From the NCBI RefSeq assembly GCF_017832355.1, contig NZ_JAFIBY010000001.1, positions 62,001 to 126,000 on the forward strand: DNA of 64,000 bases. Reading direction: 5' to 3'. Position numbers and translations under genes: made by a program. The notes beneath the pieces were generated by a model, which saw only the letters and a program-made list of their open reading frames with translations, had not been told where the DNA came from and made no database searches. Below are positions 25,522 through 33,673 of the stretch, in pieces; the stretch's first letter is position 1, and each line of letters starts with the position of its first letter. This DNA comes from Serratia sp. PL17 (GTDB lineage: Bacteria; Pseudomonadota; Gammaproteobacteria; Enterobacterales; Enterobacteriaceae).

Positions 25522-27012
25522 CTACAGGGTTTCTGCCAAAACCCAAACGCTGACGCTGCCGCCGTTAACCGGAAAAGTCGCCTTCCCGTTTTCATCGGTG
25601 GTGACCTCATCCTGCCGATTATCAAGCAGATCGCGCCAGTTTTTATGTGCCAGTTCAGCACCCAGCGAAACCGCTTTGCCGCTTTCAGCCCCATTGGTCA
25701 GCACCACGACGCAACCAGGAGCGTCGGCGGTACCGCTTCGGCTGAAAGCCACGCAGTTTTTATCATCAAAATAATCGGTTTGCACGCCGTTGGCAAAACG
25801 TTGTCGCGCCTGAATCAACTTTTCGAGTTCAGGGATGATCGGCATATCAATTTGGTATTCCTGGCCGTCGCTGCCTTTGTCTTTATAGCTGGCACCGTAC
25901 AGATCGGGATAGAACACGCAAGGCACGCCCTGTTCGCGCAACAGGATCAAGGCGTAAGCCAGTGGCTTGAACCAGGGTTCGACTGGCGCTTCCAGCGACT
26001 GTAGCGGTTGAGTGTCGTGGTTGGCGACCAGCGTGACCGAATGTGCGGGATCGGCGGCAGTCAGGGTATCGGTGAAAATTTGTGCCATGTCGAACCCGTC
26101 CCCCTGTTTCGATGCCTGGTGAAACTTTAGGTGCAAGGCTACGTCGAACAACATCACTTTGCCATCGACCAGGTCAATATACTGCTGAAGGGCGGTCAAA
26201 TCGTGCGACCAGTATTCAGCAACGATAAACAGATCACGTTGTGCGCTGTCACGTATGTGGTCAGCCCACTCTTTAAAGAACCAGGCCGGAATGTGTTTGG
26301 CGGCATCCAGACGGAAGCCATCGCACGGCAAGGTTTCCATCAGCCAGCGTGCCCAGTATTTCAGTTCTTCCACCACAGCCGGATTGCGGAATTCAACGTC
26401 GGCGCCCATCAGATAATCGTAATTGCCTTTCTCGTCGCCGACCTGATCGTTCCAGCCGTCGTCGCCGTAGTCATTGGCAATTTTAAATACGCCTTTCTCA
26501 TCAGGCTGTTCGACGTAATCAACGCCACCAAAGCAGGTGTAATTCCAAATGAACTGAGAGTAGGTGCCTTGTCGGCCGGGGAAGGTGAAGCGGGTGTAAG
26601 CCAGTGCATCGAAGCCCTGATCGTTAATATCATTGCGGTTATTGGCGTCCGCCTTATACACGTGCACCTGTTCTTTCTCGTCGGCGCCGAGTTTATGGTT
26701 GAATACCACGTCATAAATTACCCGCACGCCGTTGTCGCGTAACGTCGTGGCGGCTTGGGCCAGCGCCTCTTTGTCACCGTATTTGGTCGCGCGGCTGCCT
26801 TTTTGATCGAACTCGCCTAAATCGAACAGATCGTAGCTGTCGTAACCGACCGAATAGCCGCCGGATGCGCCCTTGTACGCGGGAGGGAGCCACAGATCGG
26901 TAATGCCCAATTCGGCAATCTGTGCGGCGCGTTCGGCGGCTTCCTGCCATAACGTTCCGCCGTCGGGATAATACCAATGGAAAAACTGCAGCAACGTGGT
27001 TTTTTTCGTCAT
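25522..27012 (-). CDS. amyA: Cytoplasmic alpha-amylase AmyA
   Basis: The 496-residue product follows E. coli AmyA throughout, including [16 protein letters not shown] and the [32 protein letters not shown] loop. The GH13 catalytic residues are the nucleophile Asp236 (GFRLDAAKH), the acid Glu266 (FIVAEYW) and Asp333 (VANHDTQ). There is no signal peptide, as expected for the cytoplasmic enzyme that cuts internal alpha-1,4 bonds of maltodextrin or glycogen. The start is the ATG at 27012; a TTG six bases earlier is in frame but less likely. No other glycogen genes are near. Confidence 0.95.
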   Translation of the reverse strand: MTKKTTLLQFFHWYYPDGGTLWQEAAERAAQIAELGITDLWLPPAYKGASGGYSVGYDSYDLFDLGEFDQKGSRATKYGDKEALAQAATTLRDNGVRVIYDVVFNHKLGADEKEQVHVYKADANNRNDINDQGFDALAYTRFTFPGRQGTYSQFIWNYTCFGGVDYVEQPDEKGVFKIANDYGDDGWNDQVGDEKGNYDYLMGADVEFRNPAVVEELKYWARWLMETLPCDGFRLDAAKHIPAWFFKEWADHIRDSAQRDLFIVAEYWSHDLTALQQYIDLVDGKVMLFDVALHLKFHQASKQGDGFDMAQIFTDTLTAADPAHSVTLVANHDTQPLQSLEAPVEPWFKPLAYALILLREQGVPCVFYPDLYGASYKDKGSDGQEYQIDMPIIPELEKLIQARQRFANGVQTDYFDDKNCVAFSRSGTADAPGCVVVLTNGAESGKAVSLGAELAHKNWRDLLDNRQDEVTTDENGKATFPVNGGSVSVWVLAETL

Positions 27013-27142
27013 GAGCAAGCCGCCCTAATTGGCCAAAAGGAGGTGCAAGATGAGCCGCAACCCATCCTATCCTGTTACAGCATGGGCTACTTTTGGCAAA
27101 AGGGAAACTCGATTCGGGCGGCTGGATGCGCCGCCCTGAGGG

Positions 27143-27802
27143 TTAACGCTGACTGGCGTAATGCGGTGAGCGCGGGCCATACAAAATGGCACCATTATTA
27201 CCGTTTGCCGACAGTAGGCGCGTATTGGCAATGGCGCCAATATCGAAGCCTTTGTCGCTGATGGTGTCGGCAATTTGCGCGATGGCCGCGCTGATCACCA
27301 TACCCAGCAGACCGCCGCTAGCATTGTTGTTATTTTCGCTGCTGGAGGCAGTTGCGCTGCCAGCCCAGAGCTGTTTGCCGTTACGCAGATCGACCAACCT
27401 GGCGTTTACGGTAACGCGCGTTTCACTGTTAATCACGATATAGCTGGTGCCATATTGAACGACGTCCAGATACAGCACCGCGTCGGCACCGAAGATCTTA
27501 TGCAACTTTTGAATGCTAACGGCGCGTATATCGTTGGCGTTAGTCAGGCCATTTTGCTGGAACGTCTCCTCGACCACGGCGACGGGCAGGACATAGTAAC
27601 CTGCTTCTGCAAGCGGCAGCGTAGTACTGGCAAGCACGCTGTGGCTGGCTTTGACATCCGGCGACTGATTGACCGGCGGCAGTACCAGGATTGATTTTGG
27701 CTTACTCTCGTGGAACGCCGCATAATCATATGGAGCCTGTTTGGCGCAACCGCTCAGCAGCAAAGTGACAGCGATGCTGAAGAAACCTAATGCACGGTTC
27801 AT
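27143..27802 (-). CDS. GNA1162-like (DUF799) outer-membrane lipoprotein
   Basis: A 219-residue lipoprotein; the lipobox LLSGC follows a short hydrophobic signal. The mature part, with SKPKSILVLPPVNQSPDVKASHSVLASTTLPLAEAGYYVLP, resembles the DUF799/GNA1162 family. Members of this family have a fold like that of the TolB N-terminal or CsgG-type lipoproteins. It is the third gene of a three-lipoprotein operon, its ATG overlapping the stop of the DUF4810 gene (ATGA). It probably works with the CsgG homologue in an envelope complex whose function is not known. Confidence 0.8.
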   Translation of the reverse strand: MNRALGFFSIAVTLLLSGCAKQAPYDYAAFHESKPKSILVLPPVNQSPDVKASHSVLASTTLPLAEAGYYVLPVAVVEETFQQNGLTNANDIRAVSIQKLHKIFGADAVLYLDVVQYGTSYIVINSETRVTVNARLVDLRNGKQLWAGSATASSSENNNNASGGLLGMVISAAIAQIADTISDKGFDIGAIANTRLLSANGNNGAILYGPRSPHYASQR

Positions 27803-28155
27803 TTAAAGCTCCCCTTATCCTTGGCCATCAGGAAATTCATAAACGGCGCCGATTCCGGGAACAGCGTTTTTTCCGTATTGAATTCGGTCATGGCTTGCCC
27901 GGTATTACCGGTTTTGCTGTACAGCAGGCCCAGTTGCGCATGCAGGCCTGGCGGCACGGCTTTATCCTTGGCGCGGGATTTTTCCACGATTTCCTTTAGC
28001 GTCAAAATCTGTTGCTCAGGGCTGAGGCCATCCTGCTGGTAATATTGATAAATCGAGGTTTGGTAGCCATCCCAGTTATAGAGCGTTTTTGGCGCGGCAC
28101 AGCCTGCCAGCAGGGTTGCTGCAACCAGCACCCCACCCATTTTTTTAGTTATCAT
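27799..28155 (-). CDS. DUF4810-family lipoprotein
   Basis: A 118-residue lipoprotein with the lipobox LLAGC (MITKKMGGVLVAATLLAGCAAPKTLYNWDGYQTSIYQYY). The mature part is helical with a TPR-like pair (AQLGLLYSKTGNTGQAMTEFNTEKTLFPES). The YNWDGYQTSIYQY block is typical of DUF4810. Function is unknown; the family regularly sits between a CsgG-like gene and a GNA1162-like gene, as here. It begins 19 bases after the CsgG-like stop and overlaps the third gene by four bases. Confidence 0.8.
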   Translation of the reverse strand: MITKKMGGVLVAATLLAGCAAPKTLYNWDGYQTSIYQYYQQDGLSPEQQILTLKEIVEKSRAKDKAVPPGLHAQLGLLYSKTGNTGQAMTEFNTEKTLFPESAPFMNFLMAKDKGSFK

Positions 28156-28173
28156 CTTTCTGCTTCTATTCCG

Positions 28174-28845
28174 TTAGTTAGCAGGGCGCCATGCGCCACT
28201 TTCGATACCGGCAACCAGGTTATTGACCGCTTCACGGACTGCCAGATCCAGAACTTTGCCGTTGAGGGTGGAATCGTAGCTGGCGGTGCCACCGAAGCCG
28301 ATGATTTCACGGTTGGAGAGCTGGTACTCACCGGCACCCTGAGTGGAGTAAACCACTTCTGAGGTCTGTACGTTGACCACGTTCAGGTTGACCTTGGCAT
28401 AGGCCACCTGTGTTTTACCGCGTCCCAGAATGCCCCACAGCTGGTGATCGCCCACTTCTTTGCGGCCGAACTCGGTAACATCACCGGTGATCACGTAATT
28501 GGCGCCTTTCAGCGTCTGGGTTTTGCCCTGAATGCCCGCTTCGGTTTTCAGTTCATCCATATTGGCGCGATCCAGGACGTTGAAACGACCGGTCTGCTGC
28601 AGATGAGTGATCAGGATAGTTTTGGACTGGTTACCTAAACGATCGACGCCATCAGAGAAAATGCCGTTCATATAGCTGGAACGGTTATCGAATTTGCCGA
28701 CGGAGATAGGGCTGCGTTGGCCTTGGTAGCTGGTGTTGTAAGACGCCACTTTAGGGACGTCCAGAGAACGCGAGGATTCTGTGGCACACCCGGTCAGCAG
28801 GCTGACAGAAAGGGCGACTGAACAGATAACGAGTGATTTATTCAT
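28174..28845 (-). CDS. CsgG/HfaB-family lipoprotein
   Basis: A 223-residue lipoprotein with lipobox LLTGC and a CsgG domain: SYMNGIFSDGVDRLGNQSKTILITHLQQTGRFNVLDRANMDELKTEAGI, then GANYVITGDVTEFGRKE and YAKVNLNVVNVQTSEVVYSTQGAGEYQLSNREIIGFGGTASYD. CsgG forms the outer-membrane pore for curli subunits; HfaB serves the Caulobacter holdfast. No curlin or csgEF genes are present, so the exported substrate, if any, is unknown. I chose the ATG at 28845, which directly begins the signal peptide. It heads the three-gene operon. Confidence 0.85.
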   Translation of the reverse strand: MNKSLVICSVALSVSLLTGCATESSRSLDVPKVASYNTSYQGQRSPISVGKFDNRSSYMNGIFSDGVDRLGNQSKTILITHLQQTGRFNVLDRANMDELKTEAGIQGKTQTLKGANYVITGDVTEFGRKEVGDHQLWGILGRGKTQVAYAKVNLNVVNVQTSEVVYSTQGAGEYQLSNREIIGFGGTASYDSTLNGKVLDLAVREAVNNLVAGIESGAWRPAN

Positions 28846-29310
28846 TGAGGTGCAATCTCTCCATGATGATAAAACAGCGCAAGACAAACCGCCTTACGCC
28901 CAGGGTTTAAACAGGCGGGGGAATCACTGCGACTATTTAAACGCCGTGATCCTGCCATGGATGTGTAACAAAATACAACTTAATATCGACATATTGGTTG
29001 TCATCGTAATTTTAATAACTCATTTAAATACAATGAATTGAGTAAGGTCATTATTCTTATCTTATCCGTTTTACTTTATTGGCTGTTTTTTAACTGATTA
29101 ATTCTTTATTTAACCTAAATTAATTGGCTTTTTATTTTTTCAATTTAGCTAAATGAAGAAGGTAATTCTGCTGACGCTATCCTCTGGCCCTTGCCGTCGT
29201 GCCTGATCGATATTTATCCCCGAACAAATATCCGTTATGGTAGTGAAAATTAGATAACACTATCAACTAAGCGGTGGGTTTCACTGCCCGCCGAGACAGG
29301 AAGATTGACT
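28846..29310. other. AT-rich divergent intergenic region
   Basis: This 465-base gap separates the divergent CsgG-like and MarR-GNAT genes. The part from about 28970 to 29160 is very AT-rich and could bind H-NS. Promoters of both genes should lie here; I see no convincing small gene or RNA. Confidence 0.5.
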
Positions 29311-30234
29311 ATGGACATCAGAGATTTCAGGGCATTGTCACGCAGTCTGGTCAGAGAGCTGGGCATGTTGAATAAACAAAGTAATGGGACGCGTTTTTCG
29401 CCGTTGCAGATCCACATTCTGATTGAGATCAGCACGTTGCCGCTGGGCGTTACCTGCCTGGCAACCCGGCTGTGTATTGATAAGGCCAGTGCCAGCCGTG
29501 CAGTGCGCAGTCTGGTTGCCGCCGGCATGATTGAGGCTGTGGATTATCCCCATGATAAACGGCATAACCTGAACCAACTCACCAAACTGGGGCGCAAAAC
29601 GCTGGCGTCGATTGATGCCAATGCCGACGGTTTTATGCAGGACGCCTTGGCACAGCTGGACGACGATGAGCTGGCAGACACGACCGCGACGATGAAAAAG
29701 ATGGCTGCGGCATTACGCAGTGCTCGCAAACAGCGTGATGCCGCTTTACGGGTTCGCCCGATAACCGAGGCAGATGACGCAGCGATGGCGGGTATTATTT
29801 GCGCTGTATTCCGTGAATACTGCATGGACAAAATGGACGGTGTAAGCCTGCACGATCCCGATCTGGATCGTTTGACGGGCGTTTACCGGGATAACGGTGG
29901 CAAGTATTGGGTGCTGGAACAAGAGGGGAAAGTGGTTGGTGGGGTTGGTATCGCACCTTTGGTGGGGGGAGATGCGGGTTACTGTGAGTTGCAAAAGCTG
30001 TTTTTCAAACCCAGCGTGCGTGGGCTGGGTATGGCGCGCTATATGGTGGTACAGGCGCTGAAAGCCGCGCGAGCAGCAGGGTTCCGTTATTGCTATCTGG
30101 AAACCACGGAACAACTGAAGGAAGCACTGGGACTATATCATGCGCTGGGTTTCACCTTGTTGACGGAGAAACGCGGTAACACGGGCCATCACGGCTGCAA
30201 TATCTATATGCTCAAGAACCTGCGAAGCGACTGA
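29311..30234 (+). CDS. MarR-GNAT fusion: regulator and N-acetyltransferase
   Basis: A 307-residue two-domain protein. Residues 1-145 are a MarR winged helix (FSPLQIHILIEISTLPLGVTCLATRLCIDKASASRAVRSLVAAGMIEAVDYPHDKRHNLNQLTKLGRKTL). Residues 150-307 are a GNAT domain (LRVRPITEADDAAMAGIICAVF, then ELQKLFFKPSVRGLGMARYMV with the acetyl-CoA loop, and the GLYHALGFT strand). Such fusions occur in many bacteria and may link acetylation to gene control. The ATG at 29311 follows AGGAAG; a TTG two codons earlier is in frame. No target gene can be named. Confidence 0.85.
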   Translation: MDIRDFRALSRSLVRELGMLNKQSNGTRFSPLQIHILIEISTLPLGVTCLATRLCIDKASASRAVRSLVAAGMIEAVDYPHDKRHNLNQLTKLGRKTLASIDANADGFMQDALAQLDDDELADTTATMKKMAAALRSARKQRDAALRVRPITEADDAAMAGIICAVFREYCMDKMDGVSLHDPDLDRLTGVYRDNGGKYWVLEQEGKVVGGVGIAPLVGGDAGYCELQKLFFKPSVRGLGMARYMVVQALKAARAAGFRYCYLETTEQLKEALGLYHALGFTLLTEKRGNTGHHGCNIYMLKNLRSD

Positions 30235-30258
30235 TGTTCGCATTATCCGCAACGTGTT

Positions 30259-31116
30259 TCAGCGCAGTGCATTTTCGCCGCCGACAAAGCAGTCTTCGTC
30301 CAGCGTCACGCTGGCGATTTTATGCACCGGCCCGAGCATGGTGACGTCAAAGTCGTCGCTGATCCCAATCTGTAGCTGGCCGCCGGGCATATGTACGCTA
30401 ACTTTATCGCCAACCTGATTCAGTTTGCGCATCACGCTGGCGGCGGCACAACTGCTGCTGCCAGAGGCCATGGTAAACCCGGCGCCACGTTCCCAAATGC
30501 CAATGCGCAGCGTATTGCGATCTATCACTTCCACCAATTGCACGTTGGTTCGCTTGGGAAACAGCGGATGATGTTCGATCTGTGGCCCCAGTCGGTGAAC
30601 CTGAGCCAGATCAAGCCGGGCGACGGGAACCACGCAGTGCGGGTTGCCCATCGACACCAAAGAAACCTTGACGCTTTCGTCAGCTAATTGCAGCGGGTAG
30701 TTGAGAACTTCAGGCAAGTCGATCAGTGCCGGCAAGGCTGCCGGTGCAAAATTGGCTCGGCCCATTTCTACTCGAACCTGGTGTTTATCCTCACTGACCT
30801 GACAGCGTACGTCGCCGCCTGCAGTGTGTACCAAAAACGGCAGGTGGCTAACGCGACCAATATCGAAAAGATAACGGGCGTAAATACGCAGGCCATTGCC
30901 ACTTTTTTCCGCTTCGGAACCGTCCGGATTAATAATGCGCAGCGTAGGATTTATGCGGTCTCCGCTGTCTATGAGCAAACCGTCCGAGCCTATACCGTAA
31001 TGGCGATGGCACAGCATACGTATCTGTTGGTCAGTCAGCCGTGCGGCAACTGAATGATGACATACCAAATAGTCATTACCCAGGCCCTGATATTTGTGGA
31101 ATAGCAATGGTGTCAT
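30259..31116 (-). CDS. DapF-fold isomerase paralogue lacking both catalytic cysteines
   Basis: A 285-residue protein of the diaminopimelate epimerase fold (FHKYQGLGNDYLV at the start, VSMGNPHCVV in the middle, ERGAGFTMASGSSSCAAASV near the end). In DapF the two catalytic cysteines lie in the CGNG and ACGSGA motifs. Here they read KSGNG (Ser72) and ASGSSS (Ser218), and the usual GET of the second motif is GFT. The codons are AGT and TCT, so this is not an isolated base error. The enzyme therefore probably is not a cysteine-based diaminopimelate epimerase, and another isomerase, dehydratase or binding role is possible. The housekeeping dapF is expected elsewhere. It is monocistronic. Confidence 0.85.
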   Translation of the reverse strand: MTPLLFHKYQGLGNDYLVCHHSVAARLTDQQIRMLCHRHYGIGSDGLLIDSGDRINPTLRIINPDGSEAEKSGNGLRIYARYLFDIGRVSHLPFLVHTAGGDVRCQVSEDKHQVRVEMGRANFAPAALPALIDLPEVLNYPLQLADESVKVSLVSMGNPHCVVPVARLDLAQVHRLGPQIEHHPLFPKRTNVQLVEVIDRNTLRIGIWERGAGFTMASGSSSCAAASVMRKLNQVGDKVSVHMPGGQLQIGISDDFDVTMLGPVHKIASVTLDEDCFVGGENALR

Positions 31117-31184
31117 GGACGTTGTTGGGAGGTTGTTATGGGGGCGTGTTTACAGACTACAACAGATCTTGAAAGTAGGGGGAA

Positions 31185-31210
31185 AAAACAAAAGGCGGCC
31201 AAGGCCGCCT
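31185..31210 (-). terminator. Terminator of the first DUF1471 gene
   Basis: On the minus strand AGGCGGCC and GGCCGCCT form an 8-bp stem with a 2-base loop, followed by TTTGTTTTTT. It lies 25 bases beyond the stop codon. Confidence 0.88.
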
Positions 31211-31235
31211 CTTTGCACAATTGCCGAATCAGCAA

Positions 31236-31493
31236 TTAATTGTAGATGATCGCAGTACCGTGCAGTTTGTTGTCGCCGGTTGTTGAGATGATCTGGAATG
31301 ATTTAGCGCCGGCTTCATCTGCTTTGGCTGCCAGCTTGTTTTCCAGGCTGGTCAGGTCGGAAGCACCACTGACGGTAACCACCCCGACTTTTTGCAGATC
31401 TGTCGGTTGAGCGTTAACCAGGTCGGCGGCGAAGCTGCCGAAAGAGGCAGAAGCAAGTGCGATAGCAGCGATGGTGATTTTCAGGTTTTTCAT
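31236..31493 (-). CDS. Small periplasmic DUF1471 (YahO/BhsA/McbA-type) protein, copy 1
   Basis: An 85-residue protein with a Sec signal peptide (cleavage after FGSFA-A) and a DUF1471 domain (VGVVTVSGASDLTSLENKLAAKADEAGAKSFQIISTTGDNKLHGTAIIYN). Related enterobacterial proteins (BhsA, McbA, YahO) respond to stress and affect biofilm formation. It is a close paralogue of the gene 204 bases upstream (about three quarters identical by eye), a tandem duplication that includes the promoter region. Operator-like repeats lie in front of both copies, suggesting shared control by the neighbouring TetR protein. Confidence 0.87.
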   Translation of the reverse strand: MKNLKITIAAIALASASFGSFAADLVNAQPTDLQKVGVVTVSGASDLTSLENKLAAKADEAGAKSFQIISTTGDNKLHGTAIIYN

Positions 31494-31540
31494 GGTCTTA
31501 TTTCCTATCTCAATATTCTGTACGATGTTTTTTCGTTGGG

Positions 31541-31576
31541 TCGTTAAATTAATTAACGATCGATAATTTAATGTTA
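31541..31576. promoter_or_regulatory. Operator-like repeat upstream of DUF1471 copy 1
   Basis: TCGTTAA, five bases, TTAACGA, followed by TCGATAATTTAATGTTA. Nearly the same block precedes the second copy at 32004-32040. A further TCGTTAATT lies at 31615. It is probably the binding site of the TetR protein encoded at 32131; this is inferred. Confidence 0.55.
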
Positions 31577-31697
31577 GACGCCTGTTCGGCGATTTGCAAC
31601 TATTTTTTTAATGTTCGTTAATTAATTTGTTTTTAGGCTTCTTCCGCCAAGAGGTCGGTTACGATCGTCTTGGCAGTGAATTACGTATAACCTACTG

Positions 31698-31955
31698 TTA
31701 TTGATAGATTACTGCGGTTCCGTGAAGTTGGTTATTACCCCCGGCACCAATGATGCGGAATGATTTTGCGCCAGCTGCATCCGCTTTGGCTGCCAAACTG
31801 GCTTCCAGTGAGCTGAGATCGGAAGCGCCGCTGACGGTAATCACACCGGATTCTTGCTGATCCGCCGGCTGGTTATGGACCAGGTCAGCGGCGAAGCTAC
31901 CGAAAGAAACCGAGGCCAGAGCAAGAGCTGCAAGAGTCATTTTTAAGTTTTTCAT
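31698..31955 (-). CDS. Small periplasmic DUF1471 protein, copy 2
   Basis: An 85-residue tandem paralogue of the next gene downstream. It has the same length, the same signal peptide layout (FGSFA-A), and the domain SGVITVSGASDLSSLEASLAAKADAAGAKSFRIIGAGGNNQLHGTAVIYQ. It is expected in the periplasm. It is transcribed divergently from a TetR regulator gene 175 bases away, with operator-like repeats in between, the common arrangement for a regulator and its target. Confidence 0.87.
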   Translation of the reverse strand: MKNLKMTLAALALASVSFGSFAADLVHNQPADQQESGVITVSGASDLSSLEASLAAKADAAGAKSFRIIGAGGNNQLHGTAVIYQ

Positions 31956-32003
31956 GATGTTATTTCCTATTCTAGGTGCGTAAACTGGGTTGATTACTCT
32001 GTG

Positions 32004-32095
32004 TCGTTATGATTACTTAACGATCGATAATTAAATGTTAATCGCTTCTCGACGGGAGCGCAATATTTTTTTATAATGATCGTTAATTTAATTCG
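32004..32095. promoter_or_regulatory. Operator-like repeats between DUF1471 copy 2 and the TetR gene
   Basis: TCGTTA-N8-TAACGA then TCGATAATTAAATGTTA (32004-32040), plus TCGTTAATTTAATTCG at 32080-32095 just before the TetR gene. The same pair of elements, at nearly the same distance, precedes DUF1471 copy 1. Autoregulation and target control by the TetR protein are inferred. Confidence 0.55.
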
Positions 32096-32130
32096 TAAGC
32101 CCTGCTGCGGGGCAGGATAAGAGAGGGTCT

Positions 32131-32775
32131 ATGAGTATCAATGAAGACGTCTGTGCCAAAAAAACGCGTGGCAGACCGAAACAGTTTGATCGTGACCGTG
32201 CGCTCGATAGCGCACTCGATCTGTTCTGGCGGCATGGTTATGAATCGACGTCGCTGTCCGATCTGGTTGAGGTGACCGGGGCCAAAGCGCCGACGCTCTA
32301 TGCGGAGTTCGGCAACAAAGAAGGGCTGTTCCGCGCGGCAGTGGAACGTTATCTGCAAAAATACACCACTTGCACCAATCAGCTGTTGGAGCGGGATCTG
32401 CCGGTCGCTGAAATCGTTGAAGCCTATGTGCGTTCTTCGGCTGAAGTATTTACCGACCCGGATACGCCTTCCGGCTGCTTTATGGTGTGTGCGTCTGCGG
32501 CACTGTCGTCGTCGTCTGATGACGTCGCCGAGATGCTGCGTAAAAAACATCATTCGAATGAAGCCAGCCTGCGCGCGTGCTTTGACCGCAAGGTGCAGCA
32601 GGGGGAGTTGTTGGCGAAAACCGATACCGCGTTGTTGGCCAAATATATCGTTTGTACTGTCGAAGGGATGTCCGTTCAGGCGCGTGAAGGGGCAAGCCGT
32701 GAGGATTTATTCCGTTTGCTGGATGCATTGATGCTGGTGTGGCCGCGCCTGAGTCAGGTGGGCAATAAAGTCTAG
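32131..32775 (+). CDS. TetR/AcrR-family transcriptional regulator
   Basis: A 214-residue regulator. The N-terminal helix-turn-helix reads RGRPKQFDRDRALDSALDLFWRHGYESTSLSDLVEVTGAKAPTLYAEFGNKEGLFRAAVERYL. The C-terminal ligand domain contains the TetR_C-type segment DTPSGCFMVCASAALSSSSDDVAEMLRKKH. It is divergent from the DUF1471 pair and shares inverted repeats with both of their promoters, so these are its likely targets. The ligand is unknown. A strong hairpin follows the stop codon. Confidence 0.9.
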   Translation: MSINEDVCAKKTRGRPKQFDRDRALDSALDLFWRHGYESTSLSDLVEVTGAKAPTLYAEFGNKEGLFRAAVERYLQKYTTCTNQLLERDLPVAEIVEAYVRSSAEVFTDPDTPSGCFMVCASAALSSSSDDVAEMLRKKHHSNEASLRACFDRKVQQGELLAKTDTALLAKYIVCTVEGMSVQAREGASREDLFRLLDALMLVWPRLSQVGNKV

Positions 32776-32803
32776 GGCAGAGCGGGTGTCATTCAACAAG
32801 GCG

Positions 32804-32830
32804 AAAGGCCGCATTACTGCGGCCTTTGTG
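32804..32830. terminator. Bidirectional terminator between TetR and MetQ-like genes
   Basis: AAAGGCCGCA (32804-32813) pairs perfectly with TGCGGCCTTT (32818-32827) around a 4-base loop. The A and T tails serve both convergent genes. Confidence 0.88.
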
Positions 32831-32834
32831 TGTA

Positions 32835-33659
32835 TTACTGGTTAACAGGGATCACGGCGCCTTGGTATTTTTGGCGGATGAAGTCCTGAATCGCTTTGGA
32901 ATGCAACACGTTTACCAGTGCCACAATCTCTGGTTTGTTAACGTCGGCTTTATGTACGGTGATGATGTTGGCATAAGGATTGTTTTCACCGCTTTCGACC
33001 GCGATTGGATCTTTGGTCGGATTCAGCCCGGCATCGATGGCGTAGTTGGCGTTAATCACTACCGCATCCCCTTCATCGTTGTTGTACATCTGCGGCAGTA
33101 GCGCCCCTTCCACGTTTGCCAGGAACTTCAGATGTTTTGGGTTTTCCACCACGTCGGAGATACGCGCATCCACCTTGCTCACGCCCGGCTTCAGCTTAAT
33201 TACGCCTTCCTTCTCAAAGATTGACAGAATTCGCCCCTCTTCTGCCACGGCGTCACGCATGATGATTTTGCCGTTGTCTGGCAGATCCTTCAGGCTTTTA
33301 TACTTCTTGGAGTAGATGCCGATAGGTTCGATATGGATGGCACCGGCGCTGACAAAGTCGTAGCTTTTATCACCGGCATGGTCCTTCAGCACCGAATTCA
33401 GATAAGGCACATGCTGGAAATAGTTGGCGTCAATGTCGTGGCTGGCCAGCGCGGTGTTTGGCAGGATGTAATCCTGGAAAGGTTTGATCACCAGATCAAT
33501 GCCTTCCTTCGCCAAAATCGGCTTCGCTTGCTCGAGGATTTCCGCGTGGGGCACATTGGATGCGCCGACCACCAGCTTGGTTTCCGCCGCTGCACCAAAA
33601 GACGCCAGTGCGGTCAGAGAGGCGAAAGCCAGCATCATCATTTGCTTTTTCATCATCAT
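32835..33659 (-). CDS. NlpA/MetQ-family binding protein, not a lipoprotein
   Basis: A 274-residue methionine-type binding protein (KLVVGASNVPHAEILEQAKPILAKEGIDLVIKPFQDYILPNTALASHDIDANYFQHVPYL). Unlike E. coli MetQ it has no lipobox: the signal peptide ends AAA before ETK with no cysteine, so it should be free in the periplasm. It is the last gene of a MetN-MetI-MetQ type operon. The substrate may be methionine or a related sulfur compound. Three ATGs in a row form the start; AGGG lies upstream of the first. Confidence 0.87.
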   Translation of the reverse strand: MMMKKQMMMLAFASLTALASFGAAAETKLVVGASNVPHAEILEQAKPILAKEGIDLVIKPFQDYILPNTALASHDIDANYFQHVPYLNSVLKDHAGDKSYDFVSAGAIHIEPIGIYSKKYKSLKDLPDNGKIIMRDAVAEEGRILSIFEKEGVIKLKPGVSKVDARISDVVENPKHLKFLANVEGALLPQMYNNDEGDAVVINANYAIDAGLNPTKDPIAVESGENNPYANIITVHKADVNKPEIVALVNVLHSKAIQDFIRQKYQGAVIPVNQ

Positions 33660-33673
33660 TATTCCCTGGTTAT

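Noticed and set aside
29041-29160. A small RNA or gene in the AT-rich gap
   Set aside because: No terminator, promoter pair or reading frame with a ribosome-binding site was found.
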